Shown: positions 49,850 to 62,600 of the stretch, piece by piece
Position numbering within the stretch: the stretch's first letter is position 1
How the letters are laid out: every line of letters begins with the position of its first letter
From: Ricinus communis
Lineage: Eukaryota > Streptophyta > Magnoliopsida > Malpighiales > Euphorbiaceae
Reading direction: 5' to 3'
NCBI RefSeq assembly: GCF_019578655.1
Contig: NC_063259.1
Location: 22,927,277 to 22,991,276, forward strand
DNA length: 64,000 nt
The notes under the pieces: generated by a model
The model's database searches: none
What the model saw: only the letters and a program-made list of their open reading frames with translations
What the model was told of the DNA's origin: nothing
Made by a program: the position numbers and the translations under genes

Positions 49850-50780
49850 TTTTTTATCAATTAAAGAAATTGTTCATATTAAAAGGCCAAAAGGCCTAGA
49901 GAGAGTACAAGAGGAGCTTGGAGTACAACAGATGAGCCTAACCCAAACTAGAAACCAAGGACTAAAGGTCCAGACGTCATTACAAATATAAGAGTTTAAA
50001 TTACAGGGCTCAAGGCCCATTAAACCTTTAAAAGTGAGTTGAAGGTCCACAAATAAATTGGCTCCAAGGCCTACAATAGATAAAAAAAATACTGAAAAGT
50101 TCTTATAAAACCTTCACATGACCACACAAATCCATCTTCTTCATCCTAGGCACTACCAAGAAGGTCAATAAGAATCCAAGCACTCAACTCCCCATAAGCC
50201 AATAGACACCCTCAAACTATCAAATCATTAGCCACGAGATCAAAAGATCAAGATTTCTCTAGTAAACACACATCCACCATAAATTGTCGGCAGCACTAAC
50301 AAAACTATATGAGATTGAAGAATAGACTGCTTCAAAGCTACCGACGGTAATTTTGGAGTAGATCAGTAGGAAGACAAGACCAAAGAGGAGATTCCTCCTT
50401 CCACCGATCATTACCTATAAAACCAGCAACTCTTCCTCTCCATCGCTTACATCTGTCATAAGACAAACACCCATAGGACACCGGGAGGTTAAGGAGGCGG
50501 ATGTCACCGCACTTACTGGCTAGGTGAGGGCCAAGATCAAAAAAATTGCACCAAAAGAACAAAAGCAAACCAGCAACTAATTCGAAACAAGACAACAACA
50601 TCACTTATAAACACTTTAATTAAATTAGACATAAAGAAAGAAAAACTAAAAGCAAGATGAAACAAAACTGTAGGGTTGCCTGCAGGTGGTAAAAGTCACC
50701 GGAAGCCGCCCCAAACGCAAATCTAAACACTAGATACTGCGTAGGAAAGTTAGAGAGAAAGTTAGGAAAAAAAACACTTT
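49850..50780 (-). mobile_element. Non-autonomous LINE-derived element, minus orientation
   Basis: Read on the minus strand, the unit ends with a LINE-like 3' terminus: GTACTCTCTCTAGGCCTTTT, then TTAATATGAACAATTTCTTT and TTGATAAAAAAA, a tail common at the ends of plant L1 elements. The other end (about 50780-50640) is pyrimidine-rich, then less AT-rich, like a LINE 5' leader. Only leader and 3' UTR-like sequence are visible between; no reverse transcriptase. The 88-codon frame at 50604-50338 is unrecognised. Target duplications were not found. Confidence 0.4.
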
Positions 50781-51156
50781 GGCTTAAAATATTTTGATAA
50801 AGTGTTGGTTTGGTTGGATGAATGCCTAAAATGGAAATGGATTCATAATTTTACTTCTCCCAATTGTATTGGACATTTCTCCGTAATAGTTGCACTCATT
50901 TGTTTCTTCTTTTTAAAAAATTTTATTATTCACGCTACGGTTTTTTACATGTTCTTTAAAATTAATGTGTGGTTATGTTTTAATTAATTGTTTTTAAAGA
51001 TTTTAGTTATTTTGGTTATCTTTCAGTTTCTTTTTTTTGTTTTTCAGTCTAGAAACAATAGTAAAATCAATTAAAGTTATAAATTTTGAAAAAGAAAAAG
51101 AAGTAAGATTCATATTTTTAATATTTTAATACAATAAAAATTAAAAATCAAAACGA

Positions 51157-51664
51157 AAACTATAAGGTCTGTTTATTTATGAAAAATATTTTTATTTATT
51201 TTTCAATGTTTGAGACACCAAAAGAAAATAAGTTAAAGAAAAATAATTTACTTGTAAAAAGAAAATTATTTCAAAACACAAAAAAATAACTTTCCGTTTT
51301 ACTTTCCAATACTTATAAAGTTGTCTATTAAGTTTCCAATACTTATAAAATACAAAAACATATGAAAAAGAAAATCAACGTTACAAATTCTTTTAAATAT
51401 AATTTTCTCTTTTACTTCTCTCTTCAGTACTATTTATGGACTCCGTAAATCAAGTTCAATACACATATAAGATGTGATAGCATATACTATTACATTAAAA
51501 AAATCTATAACTCTAATTAAATATTGAAAAATATTTCTTAAATGGTTCTTAATATTGCAATCAAACATTAAAAAATAATTTATTTTGAAAAAACATATAT
51601 TTCAGAGAAAATATTTTTCAAACAGAAAAAATTATCTTCCCCGAACAAACGGACGATAGTTTGA
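51157..51664. mobile_element. MITE-like element (about 0.5 kb)
   Basis: The left end AAACTATAAGGTCTGTTTAT corresponds imperfectly to the reverse complement of the right end, AAACTATCGTCCGTTTGTT. Both are followed by A/T runs containing GAAAAATATTTTT-type palindromes. The interior is AT-rich and non-coding. The ends resemble common plant MITEs with a GTCTGTTTGTTT start. Confidence 0.45.
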
Positions 51665-53160
51665 TAAAAAAGAAACATAAAGATTTATCATATTTCTCTA
51701 ACAGAAATATTGCCTGGGATCATCCATTTGTCTTATTCAGACGAGGATCATCTTGGGTCTAAATATAGCTACTTTTGTGCACATAAAGAAATTGCTAACC
51801 ATAAAAAGAAAAATAAAAATATGTATATCTTTTTATATTCATATTTTTCAAAGCTTTATTTTATTTTATTTTTTGAGCTGGTTTAACTATGATGATTTAG
51901 TGTCATTGGGGATGTTGAATCAAACTAATAATTTGACTAATTCAAAAAATTAGATTAAATCTGACTATTTTATATTAGAAATGGTTTGAATATGTCTAAA
52001 ATTAAAAAAAATATAGATTGAATTTAATTTTAAATTTAAGAATTATAATAAAATTTAATTCAATCTGATATAAAATTAAATATTAAAATTCATATATAAT
52101 GCATAATTATATAAAACTACGTCATTTTAATATCGTATATGTACTTTCTTTCATAATCCTAAAATTTTTTACAATAATTTCTCAATTTTATTTTATCATT
52201 TTTTTAAACCTTTAAAATCATTTTTTATTTTTATTTTTTCTCATAAAAAAGTAATACTAAATTTTAAATTTTACTTATTTAAGTCTATATATTCATCTCA
52301 TGTAATTAGATATTTGTAACTTTTATCGTTAAGGATTTTTTCCTTTTATATAAAATTTAATTTAATTTTTTATTTATATTATAAACTTGAACCGAACTAA
52401 AAATCGATCAACCTAAATTTATTGATTTTCTAATTGTGAATATTAAGTTCAGTTTTAAATAAATACAAATCAAATACTGTGCTTTAGGTTAGCATGTAGC
52501 TTCTAAAATGATCAACTCAATTCACAAATATCTCTACTTAGCATTAGACTTGTTCACAGGCTTAGATACTCGCACAACCCGTCTAAGTTCGTCTGCAAAT
52601 TTCTAATTTGGACATTTTTTTTTTATATTAAGTCTATCCAAATTCGGATATATAAAAATTTGTTTATTATTTAAACAGATTTGAAAATATTATTTCTTTG
52701 AAACACGACCAATAAATTTTTTTCGATCCAGAAACTATAAAAAGATATATAATATATTTTTCACAATAGACTAAACTTGATAAAAATTTAGATTCATATA
52801 GTCAGACAGACTGGAAACTAAACTTGAAAACTTCAAGCGGCATCCGAACCTGGCCCAGTTTAAAATTTAAACAGGTATACTTGGCAGCCTTACTAGCTGT
52901 CACTTGAGCCTCCAGATTGCAATTTCATGTTGCGAGATAATATAGCTTAGACGATTGATAGTAGTTTTCGTTGAAGGTGTCACACGGGTTCTACTCTGTT
53001 AGAAAATATTTATAAAGTCACAGTACGGTAAATCTTATCAGAACCCAATAATTTTGTACCGCTTCATTGATGTTTATAATTAATACGCAAGAAGGGTAAT
53101 ATTGCCAGAATCTAATTAATGTTATTGTAGTTTTGAGAAGAGCACCTGAATGGTTCAAAA
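51665..53160. other. Intergenic stretch with an old dispersed repeat
   Basis: At about 52545-52895 phrases such as CTCGCACAACCCG, ATCCGAACCTGGCCCAG and AAACAGGTATACTTGG are reminiscent of a diverged dispersed plant repeat rich in CCCGAACC words. The remainder is AT-rich. The last ~150 bases form the upstream region of the uL15 gene. Confidence 0.4.
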
Positions 53161-53164
53161 TGCA

Positions 53165-53170
53165 GGCCCA
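53165..53170 (-). promoter_or_regulatory. Site II-like element (TGGGCC on the minus strand)
   Basis: The palindrome-like context AGGCCAGTCTTGGGCCTGCA (minus strand) lies about 215 bases before the uL15 start codon. TGGGCY site II elements are typical of promoters of plant ribosomal-protein and organelle-biogenesis genes and are bound by TCP factors. The role here is inferred from motif and position. Confidence 0.4.
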
Positions 53171-53277
53171 AGACTGGCCTATTGACATTTATGCATTCGT
53201 TGCGAACTACATAGCTTGAAAATTTTGGTCCGGGCTTGCATTACTTTTCTGGATATTGCAAAAGGCCAACCTTTACT

Positions 53278-53285
53278 TATAAAAC
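53278..53285 (+). promoter_or_regulatory. Candidate TATA box TTATAAAA
   Basis: Lies about 100 bases before the uL15 ATG, which would give a leader of about 70 bases. Confidence 0.4.
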
Positions 53286-53381
53286 GATGTCGTCTAGAGC
53301 CTACCACCTATCCATATCCATTTATTTCCTGCGAAATTGAACACTAATGACACTCGCACTCTCTTTCTTCTTATCTTCTCC

Positions 53382-56300
53382 ATGGCAGCAATTCTCTCTC
53401 CTCATCTTCACTACCCATCTTCTCATTTCAAAGGAAACTTAACCAGTTTAAGGTTAAAGACATGTACATTAATTCCACTTAACTTCAATAACGCCAAACC
53501 AAAAGGCACACAACAACTGGTAGTAATAAATCAAGCTAGAAGTACTGCTGCTGCTGCTATTCAATCTGCATCATCAGGTGTGAGGTTCAGGCTTGACAAT
53601 TTAGGACCACAACGAGGTTCTAGAAAGAGAGGAAAGAGAAAGGGAAGAGGTATAGCTGCTGGACAAGGAAATAGTTGTGGGTTTGGTATGAGAGGTCAAA
53701 AATCAAGGTCTGGTCCTGGTGTTAGAAAAGGTTTTGAAGGTGGCCAAATGCCCCTTTATCGTCGCATTCCAAAACTGAGAGGAATCGCTGGAGGTAGAGT
53801 TGCAAACTTTTTATTGGATATGATTTGCATTTGGCTTGTTTCTGTCAGGTTTTCTTTAATCTTTGTTTTCATTGGACAATTTTGTGTTATATGGCTAGTT
53901 TATCTGTTTACTCTGTTAGATAGAATTGTGTTATTTAGTGTTTGATGAAATGCTAATTTGCTTAAGTAGAAAGATAATTACTAAATTGGAGTTTACAATT
54001 TTCCCCCATTTAGGCTTTCTTCCATTCCCCATTTAGGTATCTGAATTCTCTTTTCCTATGAAAGAAGGAAACAACTATGTAAACGTTGAGGTTCTCCAAA
54101 CGGACTTTGAAGGTGACTGTAATAGTAAGGGAAAAGGGATATGCGTAATTGCAAATAGTAAAGCTTATTCATTTCCTCCTTGATAGGAAGATGTAGACTA
54201 GCTGGTTCTTGTGGATTTTTTGCTTGACCAACATTAGTTCATAAAGTTAAAATAGAAATTGTGTATTTCGAAGTACAGTAATTTGATTTCTAGTTTTTGA
54301 CACCTGCAAGAAGATGAAAATGCAAGTTATAGAATCTATTTTTGTCTATAAAGTTTCTATTCTTCAGAAGTTTGTATGCCCTTTGAGAAATTTGGAAATT
54401 GGCTGTTAACATGACTATGTATGTTAATAGATGACGATTGCTGCTTTTCTGTGAAGTTTAAGACTTTTCCATTCGGTACTATTTTTATATGTGTAAATGG
54501 AGATGAGCGGAATTCATAATGGACATTGACTTCCAAAAGGGATGTTAGAACTTAAACCTCAATATGGAGGAGCATCTTGAGCACTAGTATTTGGATTCTA
54601 ATTCATGATCTCTTGCATTGTGTTATTGAAAATCTTAATTTAATATTGTGGGTATAATTAGCATCTCTATGAGAGCGTAGTAGTCTAGTAGATCTTCGTG
54701 AAATGAAATGAATGATGTAATGGAGCAGAGTAGATGATCAAATATAGAGTTTTGCTTAGAACTTCTTTCTTTTCTTATTATCAATCATCTTAAGATCCCA
54801 AAATTAGAGAAGTCTCTGGAGGTACAATTATGCCATAGAGGATGGGGACAGGTGATAACGGGCTATCAGTTTCACTGTAATGGCTTACAGAATCTGTTTT
54901 GAGATTTCATGAGACACTCAGTTGTGGGTTTTCATGTCATGGTTACTATGAATTAGTCTGAATCAACAAAAGTTCCAATTAGGTACTTGTATTCTGAAAT
55001 TTGAAAAACTGTGGCTTAAAAGCTTCTTAGTCAATACTTATATAAGTTTATCCATGATTCTCTGAACTACATGGTCGATAGCACTCAGCTAAATTTATAG
55101 GCATTACTTAGCGTTCAAAGAGGCAAGGTTGCCTTCTAGCTGGATTGACTCAGTTGTAAGTGGCTCTAAGTTATAGTTAAACTTATCTTAAATTTGTTTA
55201 AAACATCAATTTCATGATATCATAGACATTGACATAAAGATTGATTAGATATGAATTTCCCTTAAGAATGATATTGGAGTTTCAGAATTTTCCCATGGTG
55301 AATATGATTCTGTGGTAGGTCAACTAATGGAATTCTGGAAAACAATTATATCTGTCACTATTAAAATTTTCTTCGCAAACTTGTGATCTTAAGGTGGCGA
55401 AGAATGTGTTATGTAGAGCCAGCTTCTTTAAATACGTTTTCATGAAGTGGTGAAGGAGCTTATATTTGATTGTAGTTACCTCATCTGAACCATTTGTTTT
55501 AGCAACAATTTATGTTCAGCTTCTTGAATCTTGATTCCCATGTTGGCTTTTGATCTATCTAATCCACTGAATTTGAATCTCTACATTTATACTTCCCATT
55601 ATTCAGAATTACTTGTTCAAATTGTTAAGAAAATGCACTTTTGCTTGAGCATACTCTTATATTTGTATTAATATGCTTCTTTTCTCATGGTTTTCACTAA
55701 GGTATGCATGCGGGTTTACCTAAATTTGTCCCTGTAAACTTAAAAGACATAGAAGCCGCAGGATTTCAAGAGGGGGAAGAGGTGTCTTTGGAGACCTTGA
55801 AAGAGAAGGGCTTGATAAACCCTTCTGGAAGAGAAAGAAGGCTCCCTTTGAAGGTACTAATGTATTTTTATATGTAAATCAATGAAGAATTGAAAGCATA
55901 TTATCTAAGGCTCAGACCCAGTTGCCTTTTAGACCTTTTCTTTAGAGGATTTGCCAATCCCCTATCAGATATTGCTGGAATTGTTTGTCATTTGTATTTA
56001 ATGAACTGGAGAAATAATGGGAGTAAAAGATATCCTAATCTGGTTCTGATTACTTTAGCTAGGAAATTTGCTCTCTTTCTATAAATGGAGTACAAAAATT
56101 GCTATTAATGTTCTAGATGAACTTATGTTTAACATTACAGCTTAACCTTCCAACTCTAATTGAATAAAAGACCTTTAATCACTGTGTTAAAAGTTTCCTC
56201 ATTTGATGTGTTTTATCAAAGTAGAGAAAAGGTCCTTACTTTTGGTTAGCGTACAATTTTATCAGTTTATTAACAATAGAAGAAAAGCATAAGAAATCCA

Positions 56301-56788
56301 AAATGTAATTTTGTCTTAAATGCTTTTATAGCTTAAATACTACTATCAGGGTTTAATTGCAACCAAGCAAACCTAAGCTAGAATATTTTTCCCTTGACTT
56401 TTGCCATAGCTCAAAAAGATTACTATGTGATTGTTAAAAGAAGAGATGAGACAGCATATGCTAATTGCATGTGACACCCAGTAAAATTAGTGTGTTTCAA
56501 TAGTTTTTGTTTCTTTTTATCTTTTTGGATTTGCTCATTTCTTGTTTGTTTTGGATGTAGATTCTAGGTGATGGGGAGCTAAGGGTGAAGGTGAACATTA
56601 AGGCTCGTGCATTTTCAACATCAGCCAAAGAAAAGCTTGAGGCTGCAGGTTGCTCTCTTACTGTATTACCGGGGCGCAAGAAGTGGGTTAAACCATCAGT
56701 TGCCAAGAACCTTGCTCGAGCTGAGGAATACTTTGCGAAGAAAAAGGCTGCTGCTGCTGCAGCTGCATCTGAGCCAAACTCTGCTTGA
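53382..56788 (+). CDS. RPL15: Plastid 50S ribosomal protein L15 (uL15c), nuclear-encoded
   Basis: Structural protein of the large subunit of the chloroplast ribosome. Exons: 53382-53793, 55702-55853, 56561-56788 (GT-AG, phases 1 and 0), 263 residues. The start is the ATG in CCATGGCAGC; upstream in-frame codons lack an ATG. Residues 1-~60 are Ser/Thr-rich ([15 protein letters not shown]...) and form a transit peptide. The mature part begins with [20 protein letters not shown] and [20 protein letters not shown], the bacterial-type L15 N-terminus. The L15 family signature fills residues ~188-219 ([20 protein letters not shown], then [10 protein letters not shown]). The C-terminus ends in an Ala-rich tail ([16 protein letters not shown]) usual in plant plastid copies. 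Overall length is close to other plant uL15c proteins. Intron 1 is about 1.9 kb. AATAAA occurs at 57071-57076, although an earlier poly(A) site is likely. Confidence 0.96.
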
Positions 56789-58315
56789 ACCATTTGCCAC
56801 TGAATTTTACGCTCATAAGGATGTGTAAAATAACACTTGGAAACATACAGCAGGAGGGTTCATTTTTTCTTATTTGTTAGGTTTCTAACTCTCTTAGATC
56901 TCCAGGCTATAATGCCTTTTTGTATCTTCTATTCATTTGATGCCTTTTCGTAATTTGGTTTCATTTCCACAGCTCTTAAACTCTTTTTCCCCACCAGCAT
57001 GTAGAAGTCCCATTCTAGCAGTCATTATTTGGGGATCGGAGAAATGCGATGTCTAAGCATTTTTTCCCCTAATAAATGATGATAATAACGGGAAAGCCCA
57101 GGAGTGGAATGCATTTCAACGAATCCCTTTATCGGTGGAGGGGCTATCCTGCAAGTTTGGATATGGAGAATAGGGAAAAGCCAAACCACTTTGTGCACAA
57201 CCCCAGGTACCCCTACCACCCACCACTTATGGGTCCAAATCTGTTGGCATCACAAAATAGGAATCTGAAAATATAGAGGGTTCACATTAGTCAATGTTAT
57301 TTGATTAAATTCAATTTGTTGTCACTATCAAGCTTTGCTTATTTCATTCTGCCACTGATTCAATCTATTAAGACACAATTCAAATGCATATGTATTTGCT
57401 CATATTGCTTCATGACGCGAGAACTTTAGGTTCATCAATTGGTCACGCTTCAATTGGTGAGTAATGGTAAAAGACAAAAGGAGAGAGTGGGGTTGGGGGC
57501 ATGGAGATCATTCGGATTCTCTTGCAATTAGGCCTTAATAATTTGGAATTATTCCCCCTTTTGACAAACAAACAATCCCATTGAACCCCTATTCGTTTCG
57601 AGATAAGTGAACCCAAAAAAAAAAAAAAAGAGAGGAGGGGCATAATGGGTCGCACTAACCTAAATAAGTTTGTTCCAACTCTCTTTCACAAAAATGGGCA
57701 AGACCTAACTTGAGCAGCCTCAGCTAACACATTTAATAAATTTAGGAAAGACTTGCTCACTGGTAATTGCAATTCTCAATCAACTTGATACAAATATTTA
57801 ACATTTGACAAAGACCCTCAGCTTGACGATACCATGATTCTTGATGCTGATGTCCTATCATCGAAAAAGTTTGGGTCGTCAGCAAGTTATTCATCTTAGT
57901 TGCCGACACGTGGCGGCATAAAATCCAGTCAAGCTCAAATGTTAAAATCACCAGCGTAGCAGCAGCTGCCGGAACAAAATCATCCATGAGGCTGATGGCC
58001 TTTTCTGTACGTCGTTTACCTTGTTCTTAAAAGAATGCTTAATAACTTTGTTGCTGCTGATTAGGGTAATTTCCGACCTCGGCCGGAATTGGACTTGGAA
58101 TTGGAATAATCCTGAAAGACATTATTAGTCTTTGTCTTAACTAAGGTGAGGATTACATGAAAATGACCATATAACTTATGCTTGTAATGCAGCCAATTTT
58201 CTTGCGAAAGAAATTTATGCAAGTAGGCAATTAGAAACTGGTTTGTTCCATGTTAAATTAAATTAAAGCCTATCTAGAAAATAGAGCACAGTCTAAAAAT
58301 TAAGTCTTCAAGTAT
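56789..58315. other. Region downstream of the uL15 gene
   Basis: The first part is the 3' UTR. From 57000 to 58110 the sequence is less AT-rich than its surroundings and holds several overlapping short frames on both strands (for example 57076-57276 plus and 57987-57757 minus). None matches a family I know, so no gene is called. A poly(A) run lies at 57616-57629. Confidence 0.4.
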
Positions 58316-58324
58316 GAAAAAAAA

Positions 58325-58790
58325 ATAAAATCACCGTGAACGATTTTTTCTGAAATTCTTTTTTTACGGTCAAAAGAAATTTTCAATTTTTTTTTAAATT
58401 TTTATTTATACGGTTTTATTTTTTAGCATTTTTTCAAAAAAAGATATCAAATGATAATATCTGAATGATATTTTTAAAAGATTTTGTATTATTGTGATTT
58501 TTAATTTTTATTTTATATTTTTTTTACTTTTTTAGTATTTTATCATAAAAAAAGATACTAAAATAATATTATTTTTAATTTGTATGATCATGAATTCAGT
58601 TTTTATATTAGATTTTTTATTTTTAAAATTTCTGTTAAAAAAATACTAAAAATATATCTAAAAAATATCAAAAAAATTATTTATTCATTATGAATTTACC
58701 TTTTAGAATCTTATCCGAAAAAATAATAAAATTTATATCTATAAAATACTAAAATAATATTATTTTAATTTGTGTTACTGGGAAATTAGT
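58325..58790. repeat. Diverged AT-rich tandem array with ~80-110 bp units
   Basis: Related units start near 58421 (TTTTAGCATTTTTTCAAAAA), 58530 (TTTTAGTATTTTATCATAAA), 58621 (TTTTAAAATTTCTGTTAAAA) and 58701 (TTTTAGAATCTTATCCGAAA). Each is followed by A-rich ATACTAAAATAATATTATTT-type sequence. A fifth, weaker unit may precede 58421. Confidence 0.5.
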
Positions 58791-59389
58791 CAAATGAATT
58801 AAATTTTTTTGTTTCATATCTTTATGTTTGATATTAATAAATTGAATGATGTAACATGTTTTTTTATAATAACTAGTGTATTTTAATAATACAAAAATAT
58901 ATGTCCATAAAATATATCATATAATAATACTAAAAATATTTTAAATACAGTTTAAATATAAAAAGATATAAATTAAAATAAAATTTTAAATATATTTAAT
59001 AGTAATAAAAATATACTAAAAAAATACTATAATGTAGTTTTAGAAAAGAAAAAAACATATAAATAGAATGTTCTATTAAAATAAATCATAAAAAAATTGA
59101 AAACAAAATTCGTCAGGCGCTTTTCCGTAATCCTGGAAACGTCCCAAAGAAAATTTTGATATGTTATAGGTAAATCAGGAGTGCAGGAAAAACCATTTCT
59201 AAAGCTAATCGCCAAAACTAAGTAAAAGAAATAATGACATAGGAGAAAACTAAACATACGAGTCCCAACAAAGACTTCCAAGGAAAAAAATAAACATAAA
59301 ATGGTATACAACTTCTGGTAATTATATCAATTAATACATAGTATATAGTTGACATTGCTGTTTTTAGGATTAGAAACTATTTTATAATT

Positions 59390-59650
59390 AAAAATTATTT
59401 TATTCATTAATACAATATTAAAAATATAATTTAATATTTTATTTTTTTAAATATAATTATTATCTAATTAGAAAATTAATCTATTAATTAATATAATATT
59501 AAATTCAAATACTATATTTTAAAATTAGAATTATTATTTAATTAGAAATATGACTTATTAATCAATAAATTAATAAAAAATCTATAAAATTATACATAAA
59601 CTTAAATCTTATGTATCAAATACACATGTCAAAATATAAAAATTATATAT
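59390..59650. repeat. AT-rich dispersed repeat, copy C
   Basis: Matches copy B (38263-38560) in order: units with TTATTATCTAATTAGAAAAT and TTAGAATTATTATTTAATTA, then TTATTAATCAATAAATTAAT, then AAAAATCTATAAAATTATAC, and a tail with ATACACATGTCAAAA. Confidence 0.6.
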
Positions 59651-62600
59651 ATATATATATAAAATTGATTGTAAATCTGATTGCATATATATTAAAGATC
59701 TCACATCATGAAATAATAAAAGGTACAATTAATTTATAAAGATTAAAGTTCAAACAGCTAAATGATTAGTTTTAATCATTTTGGTATTAGTTAAATTCAA
59801 ATTCAATTTTTATAATAAGATTTTATACTCACTCATTCATTTAACTCTCACCTTAAATAAACTAATTCAATTTTGTCGGGATGATTCTATATATATATAT
59901 ATATATATATAAATTAAAAATAAAAACAAATTGAGGAAGAATATTGACCATTAAATAGAATTGTTCCGTCAGAAAGATGAAGAAAAACATGCATACGTCG
60001 CAGTCAAATCATTTTTGAAAAGATGATAGATTCAAGTAGGAGAAGCCAAAACCTTCCACACACAAAGAAGAAAAGGAAAAGGATATCAAGATAAGATTTG
60101 AGAGCAATGAGGAGGCAAATACCAAAAGACCAAAAAGAAAAATAAATTATAACACAGCAATAGCTTCGAAACAGACCCATAAAAAGAAGAAATAGAAAAC
60201 AGAAAGCAAAATCAACTGGTGCAGGATATTTGGATAGCAATGTCGTATACAAATATGCTAAAAAGACTGTATAATCCTTGAAGAGATTTAGGTAAGGCAA
60301 AATGGTTGTCGTTGGCAAGTAGTACATATGAGAGATTATACGAATACAATACCCTTTAAATTCTATTAAATAATTTGTTCAATTAAGAAAAAGAAGAAAA
60401 GGGAAATTATTAAAGAATGGCCACTTGATGTCTAACACTTTACGGATGAAACGTGGCCAATATGTCATTTTTATTCCTATCTTGGGAGTCTTTGAGTGAC
60501 AGCTTAAAACATGGTTTCTCTGTCTCTTGGAACAAGACCCTCCACGTGATATTTATACTCGGAAATAATATCAATTTTCTTTTGAAAATCACAGCAACAA
60601 ATATTATTACTGTTATTATACATTTTTCAAAATAGAAAAACAGAAAACGATAATCAATTGGACGGTAATGACCTAGGAGAGATATTAAAACGCAGAGAAT
60701 CCTGCCCATCTCCACCGTTTCACTGTGGTCTTTATCTCTTAAGCGTCTTTTTTTCTAATAAAAGAATATCTACTTTTTTATTTTATATTGAAAAGTATCT
60801 TTACTATATATATTTTATCTTTGATTTAATAAGATGTAAATAAGAATAAGTTATATAAATATATTTGATTCGACTGACAGTGAATGGTTGGTTATAGGCA
60901 ATAACTAATAAGTGGTGGTTAATAAATTGTACTGTTTGATAATATTTTAATAAAAATTATTGTTAGAATATTAAATTATTTATTAAATATATAATTTATT
61001 TTAAAGATATTTTATTTTTTATATTATTTTTAATGATATAAATTAATTTATAATAATTAAAACGTTATAATTAATTTTGTTTGGTTCAATTCTATTTATT
61101 TTTAAAAATATTTATAATAACTACTTTAAAAGTAAAAGTTAAAAATTTAAATTTTACATGCTATAATTATTTAATATAAATTATTAAAATTATCATATAA
61201 TATCACCTTAAAGGAAATTATAATTAATAAATTTTAATAAAAATAATATTATCGAAATAAATAAATAAATTAAATTAAATTAAATTAACTGTTAATTTTT
61301 AAATATTTACTAAATACTTTAATATAACTATTCAATAAAAATATCAAATGCACAAAAACTATACCAAACCCCAAATATATTATAATAAGGTAGGATGTAA
61401 ATAGAAGAAATAGGACAAAAAAATTTGATTTCTAAAACATAAGACAGCATTTGGAAAAAATTAAATTAAATTAAATTCAATAGTCCACTACGAGTTAAAT
61501 TGAAGAAGAAAAAAATGGTCTGTTTATCTGAAAACCCATATAGAAACCCCATTAACCAATGCTACCTATCCCAAACCCTATTAAAACTGTTTTAGGATAT
61601 GCGTACGTATGTTATATTTTTAAAATTTAAGAGATTATAAAAATTACAATACATTGCTTTTAAAATATTTTTAAAAAAGAATCTCATTAAACTATCTCGT
61701 AGTTTAATATATTTTTATTATAGGGCTTGTGACTTTTTTATTTTAATATACTATGAATATAATAGTTAAAAAATAAACATTAAATTATATAATACCGTTG
61801 AGAAATTCTAATGTGGCATGCAATAGTCATTGTTTTTTGAACTGCCATATCAGCACTCGCTACTAATATTGTATAATTTGACTGTTATTTATAGGGATAA
61901 CAGTCAGAAGGGTATTTTCGAATATCTAACTTGACCGAACCCTAATGTAACGATTCTGGTAATAATAAACGGATTTAGGATGGATTTGAAATTTAATTTT
62001 ATTACTCGTATCGTATTTAAATTTGAACATGAGGATATCCGCTACCTGAACCCTATTATATTAAAATTTATTTTGAGTTGTTTTTATTATTTATAATATT
62101 ATTTTAAATTTTACTAAATTTTGTTTAGATTGTATTAATATATTGAAAATTTAATATTGAAAATCTAGATTTGATTACTTTATATTTTGCATCTTTTTGT
62201 TTACATTAAATTTTATTAATATATTTTAAAATTTAACTATTATAAGATAAACGGATATCTATTTAATTATCCAAATATTTATATAAATAGAAAAAGTACA
62301 TACTATTCATTTAAACATTTATAAATATATTTAATAATTATTCATTTTAAATGGATTTAATTATGTTAGGGTAGTATGAGGACATCTCTATTCAGATTTA
62401 GAACGAATTCAGGTAACAAAGGCAATTTCTTAAATAGATTTAGGACGGGTTCGAGTATGTATATTTGTTAACATTCATATATTCATACAGTGCCAAAATG
62501 ATAGAAAGCAAAGCATAGACCTTAAAATGATATTATGTTATACATTGCTAAATTATTTTAAAAATAAAAATTTAAATTTAAAGTCTACTGATAAAAATTT

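Noticed and set aside
57757..57987. 76-codon minus-strand frame with reasonable-looking composition
   Set aside because: No recognised family and no splice or promoter support; kept only as a note in the downstream region.
60004..60715. Hydrophobic minus-strand frames resembling membrane proteins
   Set aside because: Phe/Leu/Ile content follows from poly-pyrimidine composition on that strand; no family pattern.
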